Positions 9,060 through 20,669 of a stretch of 64,000 nucleotides of DNA are shown here, one piece after another. Within the stretch, counting starts at the first letter, position 1; every line of letters begins with the position of its first letter. The position numbers were made by a program, and so were the translations under genes. Below the pieces are notes generated by a model. That model was not told the origin of the DNA. It did no database searches and saw only the letters and a program-made list of their open reading frames with translations. The DNA is from Anomaloglossus baeobatrachus (lineage: Eukaryota > Chordata > Amphibia > Anura > Aromobatidae): assembly GCF_048569485.1 (NCBI RefSeq), contig NC_134356.1, positions 471,703,893-471,767,892 of the forward strand, given 5' to 3'.

Positions 9060-9859
9060 TTTTTGTCGTGACGCCTTTTGCGTGTTGCAGCTATATAAAT
9101 GGAGCCACCACTGCAGTCTCTCACTGCTGCGGCTGATGTTAAAGGCAGCCTGGATGTTGCGGCCCTCAACAAGTAGGGCCAGGCCCCAGGGGATAGATGA
9201 TGGTGGTTGTTTATGTCCGTTAATAATACGGGGACGCAGAAAGAAGGTAGGCCACACAAGGAATTGCAGTGTAACTGGTTCTTTACTCACAGAGATGTTG
9301 ATTGCAACCCGATGGAGGCTGGTCCTCACCACTGGTCAACTTAGTTCCAGTGCCAGTGTGATGATCTGGTGGCTTACTTCCCCTGCACCTGTCTCTGGTT
9401 GGTGGGTCCCCGTGGCTTGTAGCGTCTGGGGGTCCCCTCCTGGTTGTCTTTCAGTCTTAGTCTGTACAGCGGGTAACTTGAACCCTGTTGGGTCAGATCT
9501 CTGTTCTCGTTCCCCGATTCTCCCGTTGTTACTGTGCCCCAGACTTTATGGTCGATGAGGTCCTGGATGGTCCCCTCACCATGCAGATTTTCAGGTCTGC
9601 CTGGAGCGTTTTCCTGACCTAGGGCTCTGCACCCCGTCGGTTCTATGGTTCCAAGAGTACTCTGCCGTACTCCTTCAGCAACCACATTCCTGAGACTGAC
9701 AGGTCACTGCTACACTCTCCCATCAGTACTGTTACGTCAGTCTCCTCTCACCTCCACTTACTTGACTGTCTGGCCCCTCCTCCCTGGTTGTCATCTAGTG
9801 GACTGGATCGGTTCCACCCCTAGGTGACCATCCATTGGGTCCAACCCTAGCCCATCAGC

Positions 9860-9898
<39 letters not shown>

Positions 9899-10029
9899 GG
9901 GGGGGGGGGGGGGGGACAGGGATTATATGAATGTTTTGGTGTTACTGATCTTCTGGGTCCCTGGGGGTAGGCCATGCATCTCTGACGGATGCAGTTCCCT
10001 GTAGCTCCTGATGGCTCAGGGGCGCTACA
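9060..10029 (-). mobile_element. LTR with adjoining primer-site-like sequence (Gypsy-type fossil fragment)
   Basis: Read on the minus strand, the segment begins TGTAGCGCCCCTGAG at about 10029, close to the Gypsy LTR start TGTGGCGCCCCAGGA at 41657. It ends just before AAAGGCGTCACGACA, which matches the primer-site region TTTTGGCGTCACGAACAGG following the 41657-42719 LTR. This suggests a 5' LTR of roughly 0.95 kb with a few bases of leader. No gag or pol follows on its inner side, so only a fragment remains. It is diverged and looks old. Confidence 0.5.
9861..9916. repeat. Poly(T) run joined to a poly(G) run
   Basis: About 37 consecutive T are followed directly by about 18 consecutive G inside the LTR-like fragment. 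A smaller T-to-G run of the same kind is at 12387-12408. The poly(G) part could form a quadruplex. Confidence 0.9.
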
Positions 10030-10491
10030 CATACATAGCAAGGAAGGGTAGCCATTAAATGAATTGAGACTTGCTAATGGACCTGTGCGTCATGTGTTCC
10101 ACAAGCCAAATACCTTGGAGGCCCATGAAATGGGCAGTGTTTCTTGGAGATCTGTATTTCCCCTTAGGTCTCATGGACATAGCAGGCCTGTGTATAGGAG
10201 GTTGTACACAAACACACTGAATTTATCTCTTGACTAAGCAATGGATCAGTTATCGGATGAAACGCAGATGGAACATCTGAAGTATAAGGTGTGTCTTCAG
10301 TGTTTCATCCATTTTAGACGACCTACCCATAGACTGTAATGGCCGAGTTTCATATGCAAAAGTGATGACGTGTTTTGAGTCACATGGACCTGAAACACAA
10401 ATCCGTTCTTATGGATCAATTAAACTATGGATAAGATGTAGGAAAAGCCAGTTAGCACACAGAACTGTCACATGCATTTGTGTATAAAGCC
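10030..10491. other. No gene recognised
   Basis: Only short chance frames occur, and there is no clear repeat structure. Confidence 0.5.
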
Positions 10492-10495
10492 TTAA

Positions 10496-11202
10496 AGGGA
10501 ACCTGTCAGGTCCAATATGCACCCAGAACCACAAGCAGTTTTGAGTGCATATTGCAAATCCCTGCCTGTCCCTGTATCTGGTAGCATACATAAAGGGATC
10601 TTTAGAAAAAGTATTTTTAAAGATATATTATCGTATGCTAATCAGCTCGGTGACTAGTCCCAAGGGTGTTGCTTCCCTTGCTAGTCGGTGCTATTAGTAC
10701 GCCTACAGGGGCATACTAACATGGTAATGAATGCACAGTGTCAGAGTATGGTTGTGCTCACCTCTTTGCGGCCAGCGCCACGCAACGCTGGATTTCAGCT
10801 CTGTGCGCACGACCCCGGAGTTTCAGTCATGCGCACTATGAAGCTGGTTGTACGCTTCCCGGCTTCAAACTGAAGTAGTCATACACACTGAGCCGAAATC
10901 CACTGTCGGGCGGCGATGGCAGCAGACAGGTGAGTGAGATAATTCTCTGACACTGTGCCTTCATTAGCATGGTGGTACGCCCACAGGGGTGTGCTAACAT
11001 GCTAATGGGGCAGACTACCAAGGGCAGCAACTCCCAGGGGGACTAGTCCCCGCACTCATTAGCATAAAGATCTTTAGCCATACTTTTCTAAAGCTCTCTT
11101 TATCTATCCTAGTGTATACAGGGACGGTTAGGCAGGGATTAGTGATATGCACCCAGAACTGCTCTTGGTTCTGGGTGCATATTGGACCTGATAGGTTCCC
11201 TT
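10496..11202. mobile_element. TTAA-target MITE with ~260-bp inverted repeats (piggyBac type)
   Basis: The left end AGGGAACCTGTCAGGTCC is matched by the right end, whose reverse complement reads AGGGAACCTATCAGGTCC. Similarity continues for about 260 bp on each arm: left to about 10755, right from about 10943. The element is flanked by TTAA at 10492-10495 and 11203-11206, the hallmark target of piggyBac transposases. The centre (10756-10942) is non-coding. It is mobilised in trans, if at all. Confidence 0.85.
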
Positions 11203-11441
11203 TTAACTCCTACAACCCCCCCAGTTTTTCACCTTAATAACCCGGCCAATTTTTTCAATTCTATAAAGTGTCAATTTATAAAGTTATATCTCTGGAACGA
11301 TTCTGAGACAATTTTTTTGTGATATATTATACTTCATGATTAGTGATAAATTTTGGGCAATATTTTTTGTTCATTTGTGAAAATATCGGAAATATGGTGA
11401 AAATTCAACAATTTTCAAACTTTTAATTTTTATGCCCTAAA

Positions 11442-12210
11442 AGGGACTCTGTCACAGGTTTTTTCCACCTACCCTGAGAGCAGCATGATTTAGGAAAAGA
11501 GATGCTGATTACAGCGATGTGTCACCTGCTAGGCAGCTTAGTGTAGTTTTTATAAAACCACTGTTAAATTAGCAGGAGATTACCACTAGAGGACTACTTG
11601 GCGTGCTGCCAGGAGGTCAAGCAGCTGTAAGAGCTGTTGTAACCCTTTTCTACATTCAAATAACTGCTACCGTGTTTTCCCGAAGAAAAAAAAACCTACC
11701 TTGAAAATAAGCCCCAGCCAAAATTGTCAGCATTTTTGGCGCAAGTCTTAAATATAAACCCAACCCCGAAAATAAGCCCTAGTCGCGGTTCAATAATGAA
11801 GTGTCAATGCAGCTAAAAAAAAGTTAAAGAATACAGCAGGACACTTCATTATAGAAAGCAGACACCCCTAAAAGAGATAAGAAAGAAGACAGATGATCCT
11901 GCAATCATACTCACCAGACGCCGAACGGGAGTACCTGCAGTGGAATGCACACCCACCCACATCAGATCGCACACTCAACCACATTAGATCGCATGCATAC
12001 TCACCACATCAGGCGATACTGATTGCTTCTGGCCCGCACTGGAATCAGGGACGCAGTGCAGTGGAGCACGAGGATGCACTGATGCGTTCCACCGCACGTC
12101 CTCTATGTACCACCGCAGTTCCTTGCGCTCTACGACACTACGTCCCAGGTTCCTCTGCTGTCCAGAAGCAATCGATATTGCCGGATGTGGTAAGTGTATG
12201 CGCGATCTGG

Positions 12211-12242
<32 letters not shown>

Positions 12243-12637
12243 CTGATGTATGTGAGTGTTGGCCAGAAGCAGGGGAGGACCACTTGGAGCATACCTGCTG
12301 GTAGCGCCCTCCAAAGATCACAGAAGGACCTGGGAGTGAAGCAGACGTCTGCAAAGTATGATTCTCCTGCGAAGGGGGGTCTGCATTTTTTTTTGGGGGG
12401 GGGGGGGTAAATTTTCATCCAATCGTGTTTCCCCGAGAATAAGCCCTACCTTGAAATTTAAGCCTAGCGCATTTTTCAGGGCAGAGAATAATATAAGATC
12501 TGCAGCAGAGAAAACTTGGATTTTATCAAACTAACAACAAACAGCTCAATGAGTGACACATTGCTGAAATCAGGGTCTGAGTTTCTACTTGTGGTACACT
12601 CAGATGGGGGAACAAAACCCTGGTGATAGATTTTCCC
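11442..12637. mobile_element. TTAA MITE copy carrying a further insertion
   Basis: The outer parts match the smaller MITE at 13873-14220: GGGACTCTGTCACAGG at the left, GATCTGCAGCAGAGAAAAC and CCTGGTGATAGATTTTCCC at the right. The left target is CTAA, a decayed TTAA, and the right target is TTAA (12638-12641). About 0.85 kb between 11640 and 12490 is absent from the smaller copy and represents an insertion. Confidence 0.7.
11660..12492. mobile_element. Inserted repeat with CGTGTTTCCCCGA-type ends
   Basis: The left side reads TACCGTGTTTTCCCGAAGAA with AAAATAAGCCC. The right side repeats CGTGTTTCCCCGAGAATAAG directly and ends in inverted CAGGGCAGAGAATAATATAAG. A (GT)n tract (12211-12238) and a T-to-G homopolymer (12387-12408) are included. 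The segment around 11900-12190 resembles the 4050-4200 part of the composite repeat at 2.5-4.8 kb. Boundaries are approximate and no protein is encoded. Confidence 0.45.
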
Positions 12638-13080
12638 TTAATCCAGAGAGATATGTCACACAAAATAGTTAATAAATGACACTTCCCACAGGTCTACTTA
12701 ACATTTGCACAATTTCTCTTCCTTTTTTGTCAGGGAGATAGAAGGGTTCAGGGTTTATCAGAAATTTCTCATTTTTCCAACAAAATTTACAAAACCATTT
12801 CTTTAGGCAGAGGTGTGTCTAGGCTTCCCGGCACATGGGGGCAAGAATTCAATTTGGCGCCCCCCCATGTGACCATTTTATATGTGATTTGCACACTTAG
12901 TCACGTGATGACGAGCTGCTCTTAATAATTCTATCAAAGTTCAAAGAGAAACGTAGGAAGAAAAGCTAATTGTCTCATGCAAGTATGAAAATCACATATG
13001 AGTTGAGAGGCCATGTGGTGTTTGCTGGAACCGGCAAGCAGAGCTGAATCCCAACAGGGAGTATATTACACGCTGTTAGT

Positions 13081-13552
13081 ATTGGGCTACACTGTTTAAT
13101 TTTATGAGTAAAGGGCTTCTCCAGGTTTGAGATGAGAATCTGTCTGCAGTCGCTGTGTGTCACTCTGTGACTGTAGAGTTCTGAATTCTCACACTGCACA
13201 CTGTCAGGATTCTCTGGTGCCGGCGGTGGGTGGGAGGTCACGAAACTGCAAATATGTGATTTACATGCATGTGGTCACGTGCAGACTAGACATGTATGGC
13301 CTCGCTCAATAAAAATGAATTGAGTAAGGCCGGACAAATCTAGTCAGAATGTGGCCAGAAATATATAAAAATCTCATACTTGCGCTCATATGACCGTCCA
13401 CTCTAGTCACTAGCACCGGATAATCCTAAAAGTGTGTAGAGCATGCATTGTAAGAATTCCGAAGCCTGCAGTCACCTAGAGAGACTGGAAACTTTCATCT
13501 CAAACCTGGACAAGACTTTACTTATACAGTTAAGCAGTGTAGCCCAATTCTA
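13081..13552. repeat. Internal ~55-bp inverted repeat pair
   Basis: ATTGGGCTACACTGTTTAA followed by CCAGGTTTGAGATGA (13081-13135) returns as its imperfect reverse complement at 13495-13552 (TCATCTCAAACCTGG and GTGTAGCCCAAT). It lies inside the hAT-type element. Confidence 0.75.
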
Positions 13553-13872
13553 AGTAAAGGGGTTGTCCAATCTTACAATTTATGTATTGTTACTTGTGTA
13601 CAGGATCAGAACTAGTAACAGCACCAGAACCACCAGAGATAAAGAAATACATAATTAGAACCCCCATCAATACAGAAACACAGCATCACAACCACCAGCA
13701 GTACAGAAATTCATCCATATAACCCCTTAAGTTTAGAAACACAGCATCAAAACCCTCATCAGTACAGAAATACATAATCAAAACCACAATAATGGTACAT
13801 CAATTGTAATGTCAGGTCAGACACACAGACATCTGTATTGCAGGAATCTACAACTTCCAGTACATCCTTTAA

Positions 13873-14220
13873 AGGGAATTTGTCACCAGGATTTTAAAAC
13901 CTAATCTGAGAGCAGCATAATATAGGGGCAGAGATCCTGATTCAAGCGGTGTGTCACTTACTGTGCTGCTTAGTGTAGTTTTGATAAAATCACTGTTTAA
14001 TCAGCAGTAGATTATAATTACAGGACTGCTTGGCATGCTGCCTGGTAGTCCAGCATATTTATCAGCTCTGTATAACTGCAAGATCTGCAGCAGAGAAAAC
14101 ATTGATTTTATCAAAATGACAGCAAAGAGCTCAGTAAGTGACACATCGCTGGAATCGGGGTCTGTCTCTACATTATGCTGCTCTTAGATGGGGGAGCAAA
14201 AACCTGGTGACAGATTCCTT
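13873..14220. mobile_element. TTAA MITE, 348 bp, apparently complete
   Basis: The left end AGGGAATTTGTCACCAGG pairs with the right end CCTGGTGACAGATTCCTT. TTAA flanks both sides (13869-13872 and 14221-14224). It belongs to the same family as the copy at 11442-12637 and lies inside the hAT-type element. Confidence 0.85.
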
Positions 14221-14293
14221 TTAACAATGGTAAGGAGATACTTGGGAGTTATCAGTCATCATCAGACTGAGGACTATACAGGAACTACAGTAA

Positions 14294-14737
14294 GGCCTCG
14301 GTTCCACTTGCGTTTTGCACGGACGAGTGCAATCCGATAAAACATCGAATTGCACTCGCACCAGTGTAAAATGATGGGGCAGTGTCCATCTGCAATTGAT
14401 TTTTCATTATATTGGCATGAAAAAAGAATTGCAGCATGCTGCGAGTGTCTGAGAGTCTCAGCTCACACACCATACAGGTCTACGGGAGCGTGTGAAACCT
14501 GGCACTACACTTGGATGTCATCAGAGTGAAGTACGATGTACGCAGAGACAGGCCGTGGAGAAGGGGGAGAATTACTCCCTCCGTTTCTCTTGACCGAAGC
14601 TGTGATCCGATCACATGATTGGATCACAGTCACATGACACTCGGCTCATGCTCGCAGCAGAGCCTGAGCCGAGGGTCATTAGCATATTGCATCTGATGCT
14701 CTCGCATTGGAACCAATGCGCAAGTGGGACTGAGGCC
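14294..14737. mobile_element. Harbinger-type MITE, 444 bp, TAA target duplication
   Basis: The left end GGCCTCGGTTCCACTTGCG pairs with the right end CGCAAGTGGGACTGAGGCC. TAA flanks both sides (14291-14293 and 14738-14740). A partial related segment follows at about 14766-14900 (CAATGCAAGTGCAACGGATG). Non-coding. Confidence 0.85.
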
Positions 14738-15104
14738 TAATGATGAGAATTAGTCAGTATCACAAATAAAGGCTGGTGTCACATTAACATATGGCATCCA
14801 ATGCAAGTGCAACGGATGCGATATGCTAATAACCCTTGGCTCAGGCTTTCCTGCGAGCATGAGCAGAGTGTCATGCGACTGTGACCCGATCTTGCGATAC
14901 ATGCACACACCGACACATTACAGATATTATTAATATGGGGAAGCCGGCAGCAGCCTCACTCTCCTCCCCCGCTTGTCTCCGTCCTGCTCCTCCTCGGCAT
15001 GTGGCTGTGCCGCGCTGATTGGTGGCCATGACTAACAGACATGGCCACACACAGAGCACACTGACACTGTTGTATATATATCACAGGAGAGGCTGGAGAC
15101 ATAC

Positions 15105-15800
15105 AGCTCTAGAGGGGGGCATTCAGATCTGAGGTGGTATACAGCACTGGGGTAGGGGACCTACAACTCTGGGGGGTAAATAGCACTGGAGTGGGGGACG
15201 TACCGCTCTGGGGGGTATACAGCACTGGGGTGGGGGACATACAGCTCTGGGGGGTATAGAGATCTAGGGTGGTATACTGCACTGGAATTGGGGGGGGGAC
15301 ATACAGCTCTGGGGTTATACAGCACTGGAGTGGAGGACAAACAGCTCAGGGGGGTATACCGCACTGTGGGAGGAAAAGAGTTCTGGTGGGTATACAGCAC
15401 TGGGATCAAGGGACAGACAGTACTTAGGGGTATACAACACTGGGGTCAGGGGAAAGACAGTTCTGAGGGGTATACATCACTGGGGTGGGGTGAATAGACA
15501 GTTCTTGGGGTAAATACCACTGGGATGGGGTTAATAGACAGTTCTGGGGGTATATACCACTGGGGTGGGGTTAATAGACTGTTTTGGTGGTATATACCAC
15601 TGGGGTGGGGTTAATAGACTGTTCTGGTGGTATATACCACTGGGGTGGGGTTAATGGACAGTTCTGGGGGTATATACCACTGGGGTGGGGTTAATGGACA
15701 GTTCTGGGGGTATATACCACTGGGGTGGGGTTAATGGACAGTTCTGTGGGTATATACCATTGGGGTAGGGTGAATAGACAGTTCTGGGGTATATAGCACT
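15105..15800. repeat. 40-bp minisatellite
   Basis: Tandem units of about 40 bp contain GGTATATACCAC, TGGGGTGGGG and TTAATRGACAGTTCTG. The units from about 15500 to 15760 are the most regular; those to the left are more diverged and of variable length. Confidence 0.85.
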
Positions 15801-16301
15801 AGGAGGGGGGACAGGACATACAGCTCAGCGTGAAGTTAATGCTTCGGCTCCTGTCTGACGGTGGCTTAATCTGTGGGTTGAGCCTAGAATCTATGGGCTC
15901 CTTCCAGGTTAGTGGGCGTGACCAGCTTCATGACAAGTCATACCTGGAAGGAACCTGTACATTCTAGTATCTACCTTTTTCTATTGGACACAGTGCACAC
16001 TGCGTGCTAGCTCCACCCTCAGATGAACTTAGGACCTGCCTGCAGACCGCAGAGAAGGCTGCGTTCAGGTGTGGTTAAGAGCCATCAACCAGGGAAGTGC
16101 GGCTGCTAGCTGCATGAGCGCTGCGGGCCCCGAAATTCAGCCCGGGGGTCACAGCATACATCACCGCCCTTGCTGAATGGTGCTGACGCCGTCCCTGGTA
16201 GCTCAGAGTGCTGCATCAGTCACCCCGATAGCGCCCCCCCTGACACTGCGCCCGGGGCACATGCCCCGCCAGCCCCCCCTTAGATACGCCTCTGCTTTAG
16301 G

Positions 16302-17845
16302 GACCACATCACATGTGAAGCGACTTTGAGAGGCCTGTGTGACAGAAAATATTGAAAAGTGACCCCATTCTAAAAACGGCACCCCTGAAACTGCTCAAAA
16401 CCACATCCAAGAACTTTATTAACCCTTATAGTGCTTCACAGAAACTATAGCAATGTGGCAGGAAAAAAATTTAAATTTAACTTTTGATGTGCCAAATTTG
16501 ACTTGAGATTAAGTTGAAATGGTTTTCGGGTGCCATGTCACAATGCAAAGCCCCTGAGGTGCCAGAAAAGTAGAATTTCTTCCCCCCCACCAATCCCATA
16601 AGTGACTCCACCCATGAAAATATTGACACTACAGGTGTGTCACCAAATTTTATACTATTGGTCGGTGAAGAAAAGATAATTACACTTTTACAAATAAAAT
16701 GTTGTTTTAACCCGAGATTTCCAATTTGCATTGGGAAAAAATGCAGAAAGGCCTCAAAATATGTTACACAATTCATCTTGAATGTGGGTACAGCAGAAAT
16801 CCCCTCAAGTGACCAATTTTGGTAATTACACCCCTCTGGTAGTTCACCTATGGGTGTAGTGATTTATTCATTGGAAAACACCCATAGTCAAATGTAGTTA
16901 ATGTTGCAGAATTAAAAATTGTAAATAAGCATTTGTTGTGCCCAGTACATTGTAGTGCCCATACATTGTGCTCAGCTCCTACTTCTGGAAACTTGCCCCT
17001 CATAAAATTAAGAGGGTTCTCCTTAGTACAATATTGCCAAATACAGTATGTGGATGCTAGCTGTGGTTTAGATACACTGTGGTGCTCAGAAAGGAGAGGG
17101 CATTTGGATTTGTGAGGGCAAATTTTTCTGCCGTTCTTTTTTTGAGGGGAGAGCCACAGCATTTTTGTAGAACCTTTTGTGCTATCAGTATTGTGGAAAC
17201 CCCCTATATTTTCGTTAACAGATTACAGACCTGAGTGGGGATATGTGGGTTGAGTTGAATGATATTTGTTGGGAATTTGGGGTACAGAGCATTTTTGATC
17301 AGTCCACATTTATCCTGTGATCTATGCTGAGCATGTACATCAGGGTTTCCATCTACATCTCCAAAATACGTGATTCAGGTGAAACCTACGACTGATCCAT
17401 TCACTAATGAGGCAGCAGAGTTACTCCAAACTCACTTTGGCCTCTGTTCAGAGGTGTCCGTTTTTTCAAAGGTGAACAAAACTGTTGTTGACTGCTCTTT
17501 TTGTGCATGCCTAAAAAGATACTTAAAAAGATGGACACCGCTGTACCAAAGGCCAGACGGGAATAAAAAGCGACTCAGTCTGCCTCATTACAGTGAATTT
17601 TCCATTGGCAATTTTTATCAAAACTGTGTTTTATAGAGATTTACATGTAATGCCCAGTGTAAGTGCTCAGTGTAGAGAGCAGGAAAATATGAGCTGTGAT
17701 TTTGGGAGGCAGAATTAATTAATCAACAGCAGATAAAGAACTGGCTTTTAAAAAAAAAAAAAAAAATATGCCATTCACTATGCAGTATAAGCGATTAGGC
17801 GGCTTTTTTCCTACGGTCAGTACGATTACAGCAATACCAGATTTA
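16302..17845. repeat. Central part of the old TTAA-type repeat; no gene
   Basis: A/T-rich non-coding sequence that continues the repeat from 12642-12800 across the hAT-type insertion. A poly(A) run lies at 17749-17766. No open frame here has support. Confidence 0.5.
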
Positions 17846-19366
17846 CAGTCATATGAAAAAGTTTGGGCACCCCTATTAATGTTAACCTTTTTTTCTTTAT
17901 AACAATTTGGGTTTTTGCAACAGCTATTTCAGTTTCATATATCTAATAACTGATGGACTGAGTAATATTTCTGGATTGAAATGATGTTTATTGTACTAAC
18001 AGAAAATGTGCAATCCGCATTTTAAACAAAAAATTTAACAGGTGCAAAAGTATGGGCACCACAACATAAGTGACATTAATATTTTGTAGATCCTCCTTTT
18101 GCAAAAATAGCAGCCTCTAGTCGCTTCCTGTAGCTTTTAAGGAGTTCCTGAATCCTGGATGAAGGTATATTTGACCATTCCTGTTTACAAAACAATTCCA
18201 GTTCAGTTAAGTTTGATGGTCGCCGAGCATGGACAGCACGCTTCAAATCATCCCACAGATTTTCAATGATATTCAGGTCTGGGGACTGGGATGGCCATTC
18301 CAGAACATTGTAATTGTTCCTCTGCATGAATGCCTGAGTAGATTTGGAGCGGTGTTTTGGATCATTGTCTTGCTGAAATGAAATGAAATATCCATCCCCT
18401 GCGTAACTTCATCTTCGTCACTGATTCTTGCACATTATTGTCAAGAATCTGCTGGTACTGAGTTGAATCCATGCGACCCTCAACTTTAACAAGATTCCCG
18501 GTGCCGGCATTGGCCACACAGCCCCAAAGCATCATGGAACCTCCACAAAATTTTACTGTGGGTAGCAAGTGCTTTTCTTGGAATGCCGTGTTTTTTTGCC
18601 TCCATGCATAACGCCTTTTTGTATGACCAAACAACTCAATCTTTGTTTCATCAGTCTACAGGACATCCTTCCAAAATGTAACTGGCTTGTCCAAATGTGC
18701 TTTTGCATAGCTCAGGCAACTCTGTTTGTGGCGTGCTAGCAGAAACGGCTTCTTTCGCATCACTCTCCCATACAGATTCTCCTTGTGCAACGTGCGCTGT
18801 ATTGTTGACCGATGCACATTGACACCATCTGCAGCAAGATGATGCTGCAGGTCTTTGGAGGTGGTCTGTGGATTGTCCTTGACTGTTCTCACCATTCTTC
18901 TTCTCTGCCTTTCTGATATTTTTCTTGGCCTGCCACTTCTGGGCTTAACAAGAACTGTACCTGTGTTCTTCCATTTCCTTACTATGTTCCTCACAGTGGA
19001 AACTGACAGTTTAAATCTCTGAGACGACTTTTTCTATCCTTCCCCTGAACAACTATGTTGAATAATCTTTGTTTTCAGATCATTTGAGAGTTGTTTTGAG
19101 GAGCCCATGATGCCACTCTTCATAGGAATTCAAATAGGAGAACAACTTGCAAGTGGCCACCTTAAATGTCTTTTCTCATGATTGGATACACCTGCCTATG
19201 AAGTTCAAAGCTCAATGAGGTTACAAAACCAATTTAGTGCTTCAGTAAGTCAGTTAAAAGTAGTTATTAGATATATGAAACTGAAATAGCTGTTGCAAAA
19301 ACCCAAATTGTTATAAAGAAAAAAGGTTAACATTAATAGGGGTACCCAAACTTTTTCATATGACTG
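17846..19366 (-). mobile_element. Tc1-like transposon, 1.52 kb, long inverted repeats
   Basis: The termini CAGTCATATGAAAAAGTTTG are inverted and near-identical for about 107 bp on each side (17846-17952 and 19260-19366). The left flank is TA; the right flank has decayed to CA. An internal copy of the terminal motif (GCAAAAGTATGGGCACC near 18043-18059) gives the IR/DR layout used by many Tc1 elements. One decayed transposase gene fills the middle. Confidence 0.93.
18076..19108 (-). pseudogene. Tc1-like transposase (DD34E), broken
   Basis: The original gene would encode about 340 residues, starting at the ATG at 19106-19108 (MGSSKQLSND). It has the paired-like N-terminal DNA-binding part with a GRPR-type motif (SGRPRKIS), a second helix-turn-helix, and the catalytic domain with TDETK (first Asp), NDPKH (second Asp) and SPDLNIIENLW (Glu). 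Three defects are visible. There is an early in-frame TAG after SGEG (near 19034). There is a TAG at 18656-18658 in place of the Trp codon usual before TDETK. A 10-base CATTT duplication after RGWIF (near 18375-18390) shifts the frame. The gene is therefore dead, although the terminal repeats remain usable in principle. Confidence 0.92.
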
Positions 19367-20446
19367 CATATAGGGTTTTTTAGGTTTGGCTGCTATCAAG
19401 CTAAAAAAAACAACGCTTTTTTACAAATGTTTTTGCATCACCTAAATTTGAAGGCTATATTTTTTTTATTTTTCATGCCAACAGTCATGTCAAAGCTTCT
19501 TTTTGTGGGATGAGTTGGAATTTTTCTGTGTACTATTTTTGGTCAAACAATATATTTTTTTGATCGCTTTTTATTCCACTTTTTGTGAGCCAGATCAAGA
19601 AGAAACAGAAATTTAGGATTTTTTTACATTTTTTTTTTTCTCTTTAGGCATTTCACCATGTCATAAAACTGATAAGACCGCTTTAATCTTCAGGTCAGTA
19701 TGAATGTGTTACAGTGATAGGGTTAATTAGTGTTGCAGTTTTATTTATCGGGTTGATATGGATGCGTCGATACCTAATCTGTCCTTTTTTTTTTTTTTTT
19801 TTTTTTTAACAAATATTCAGTAAATATTTATTGGAATACTTTTATTTTCATTTTTTTTGTTTTCTCATTTTTATATTTTTTTATTAAATATTTTAACAAT
19901 TTTCTTTTGTTTACAGTTTTATTCAGTTCCTATATGGGACATTACCTTTTACGGAACTGATCTTATGTATAATGTATTGCAACGCACCAGCATTGCATTA
20001 CATTATAGCTGTCAGTGCAGTACTGGCAGAAGCATCTGGGATCATAATCCCAGAGGCTAACCGTACCTTGGTGACCCAGAGGTAATAATGATGACCTTGG
20101 GTCACCATGGCAATGATCGGGCCCTTGGGATCCAATCGTGGGGCACCAATCAGAGGGAAAAGGGAGCACGATCCCTCTCCCAGACCCCTAAATGCTGTGA
20201 TAGATAGTGATTGCGGTATTGATTTGCGGCATTTAGGGAGTTAAACAGCCAGGGATGGCACAGACAACGTCCCTGGCTGTGCGAACTAGGGCTTCGGCTG
20301 TTAGGTAAGCTGAGTTCTCGGCGGCCATCGCATCGGCACAGTTTCTGTGCTCCTGCGATCGCCAGGACGTCCTGAGTACATCCAAGAGCGGGAAGTATTC
20401 GACAAGCAGGACGCACTGGGTACCACCAACGTCAGGAAGGGGTAAA
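19367..20446. repeat. Right part of the old TTAA-type repeat; no gene
   Basis: T-rich non-coding DNA followed by a GC-richer segment with GGTTGATATGGATGCGTCGA and a right terminus near CGTCAGGAAGGGGTAA. Short open frames here are chance. Confidence 0.5.
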
Positions 20447-20669
20447 ACTAAGCACATAGTGTTGTAGGGGATATTGTGCCAATAAAAATCATTCATTAGT
20501 ACTCTAATTGCTGCCTCCATTCTGCAGAAACGGAAGTTTAATGAAATATGCTAAGTGGGATACTCTGTGCACCACTAGGGTATGCGAACACTACATCTGT
20601 CAGGTGGGTCCGCTCTGAAACTCGCCTAAAATTCCCCCAGGATACGAGAACCTATGCATTTATATGTAA

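Larger units (their letters stand above)
12808..16294. mobile_element. hAT-type non-autonomous element, 3.5 kb
   Basis: The ends CAGAGGTGTGTCTAG and, reverse-complemented from the right, CAGAGGCGTATCTAA match the CAGWGGCGTANCTA consensus common to hAT elements. CTTTAGG lies outside both ends (12801-12807, 16295-16301), consistent with a 7-8 bp target duplication. Subterminal sequence on both sides is G/C-rich with a GGCACATG core. No transposase is recognisable. The interior holds an inverted repeat pair (13081-13135 and 13495-13552), a TTAA MITE, a Harbinger MITE and a 40-bp minisatellite, so it has served as a landing pad. Confidence 0.7.
11203..20446. mobile_element. Old piggyBac-type non-autonomous repeat, opened by several insertions
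   Basis: The pieces 11207-11437, 12642-12800, 16302-17845 and 19367-20446 read as one continuous old non-coding repeat once the insertions between them are set aside. It starts at TTAACTCCTACAACCCCCC and ends near CGTCAGGAAGGGGTAA, the usual right terminus of a dispersed amphibian repeat with TTAA targets. It contains the characteristic run of short A/T-rich segments around CCCCATTCTAAAAACGGCACC (16361-16383). The left and right termini do not pair well, so the piggyBac assignment rests mainly on the right end and the TTAA. Confidence 0.45.
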
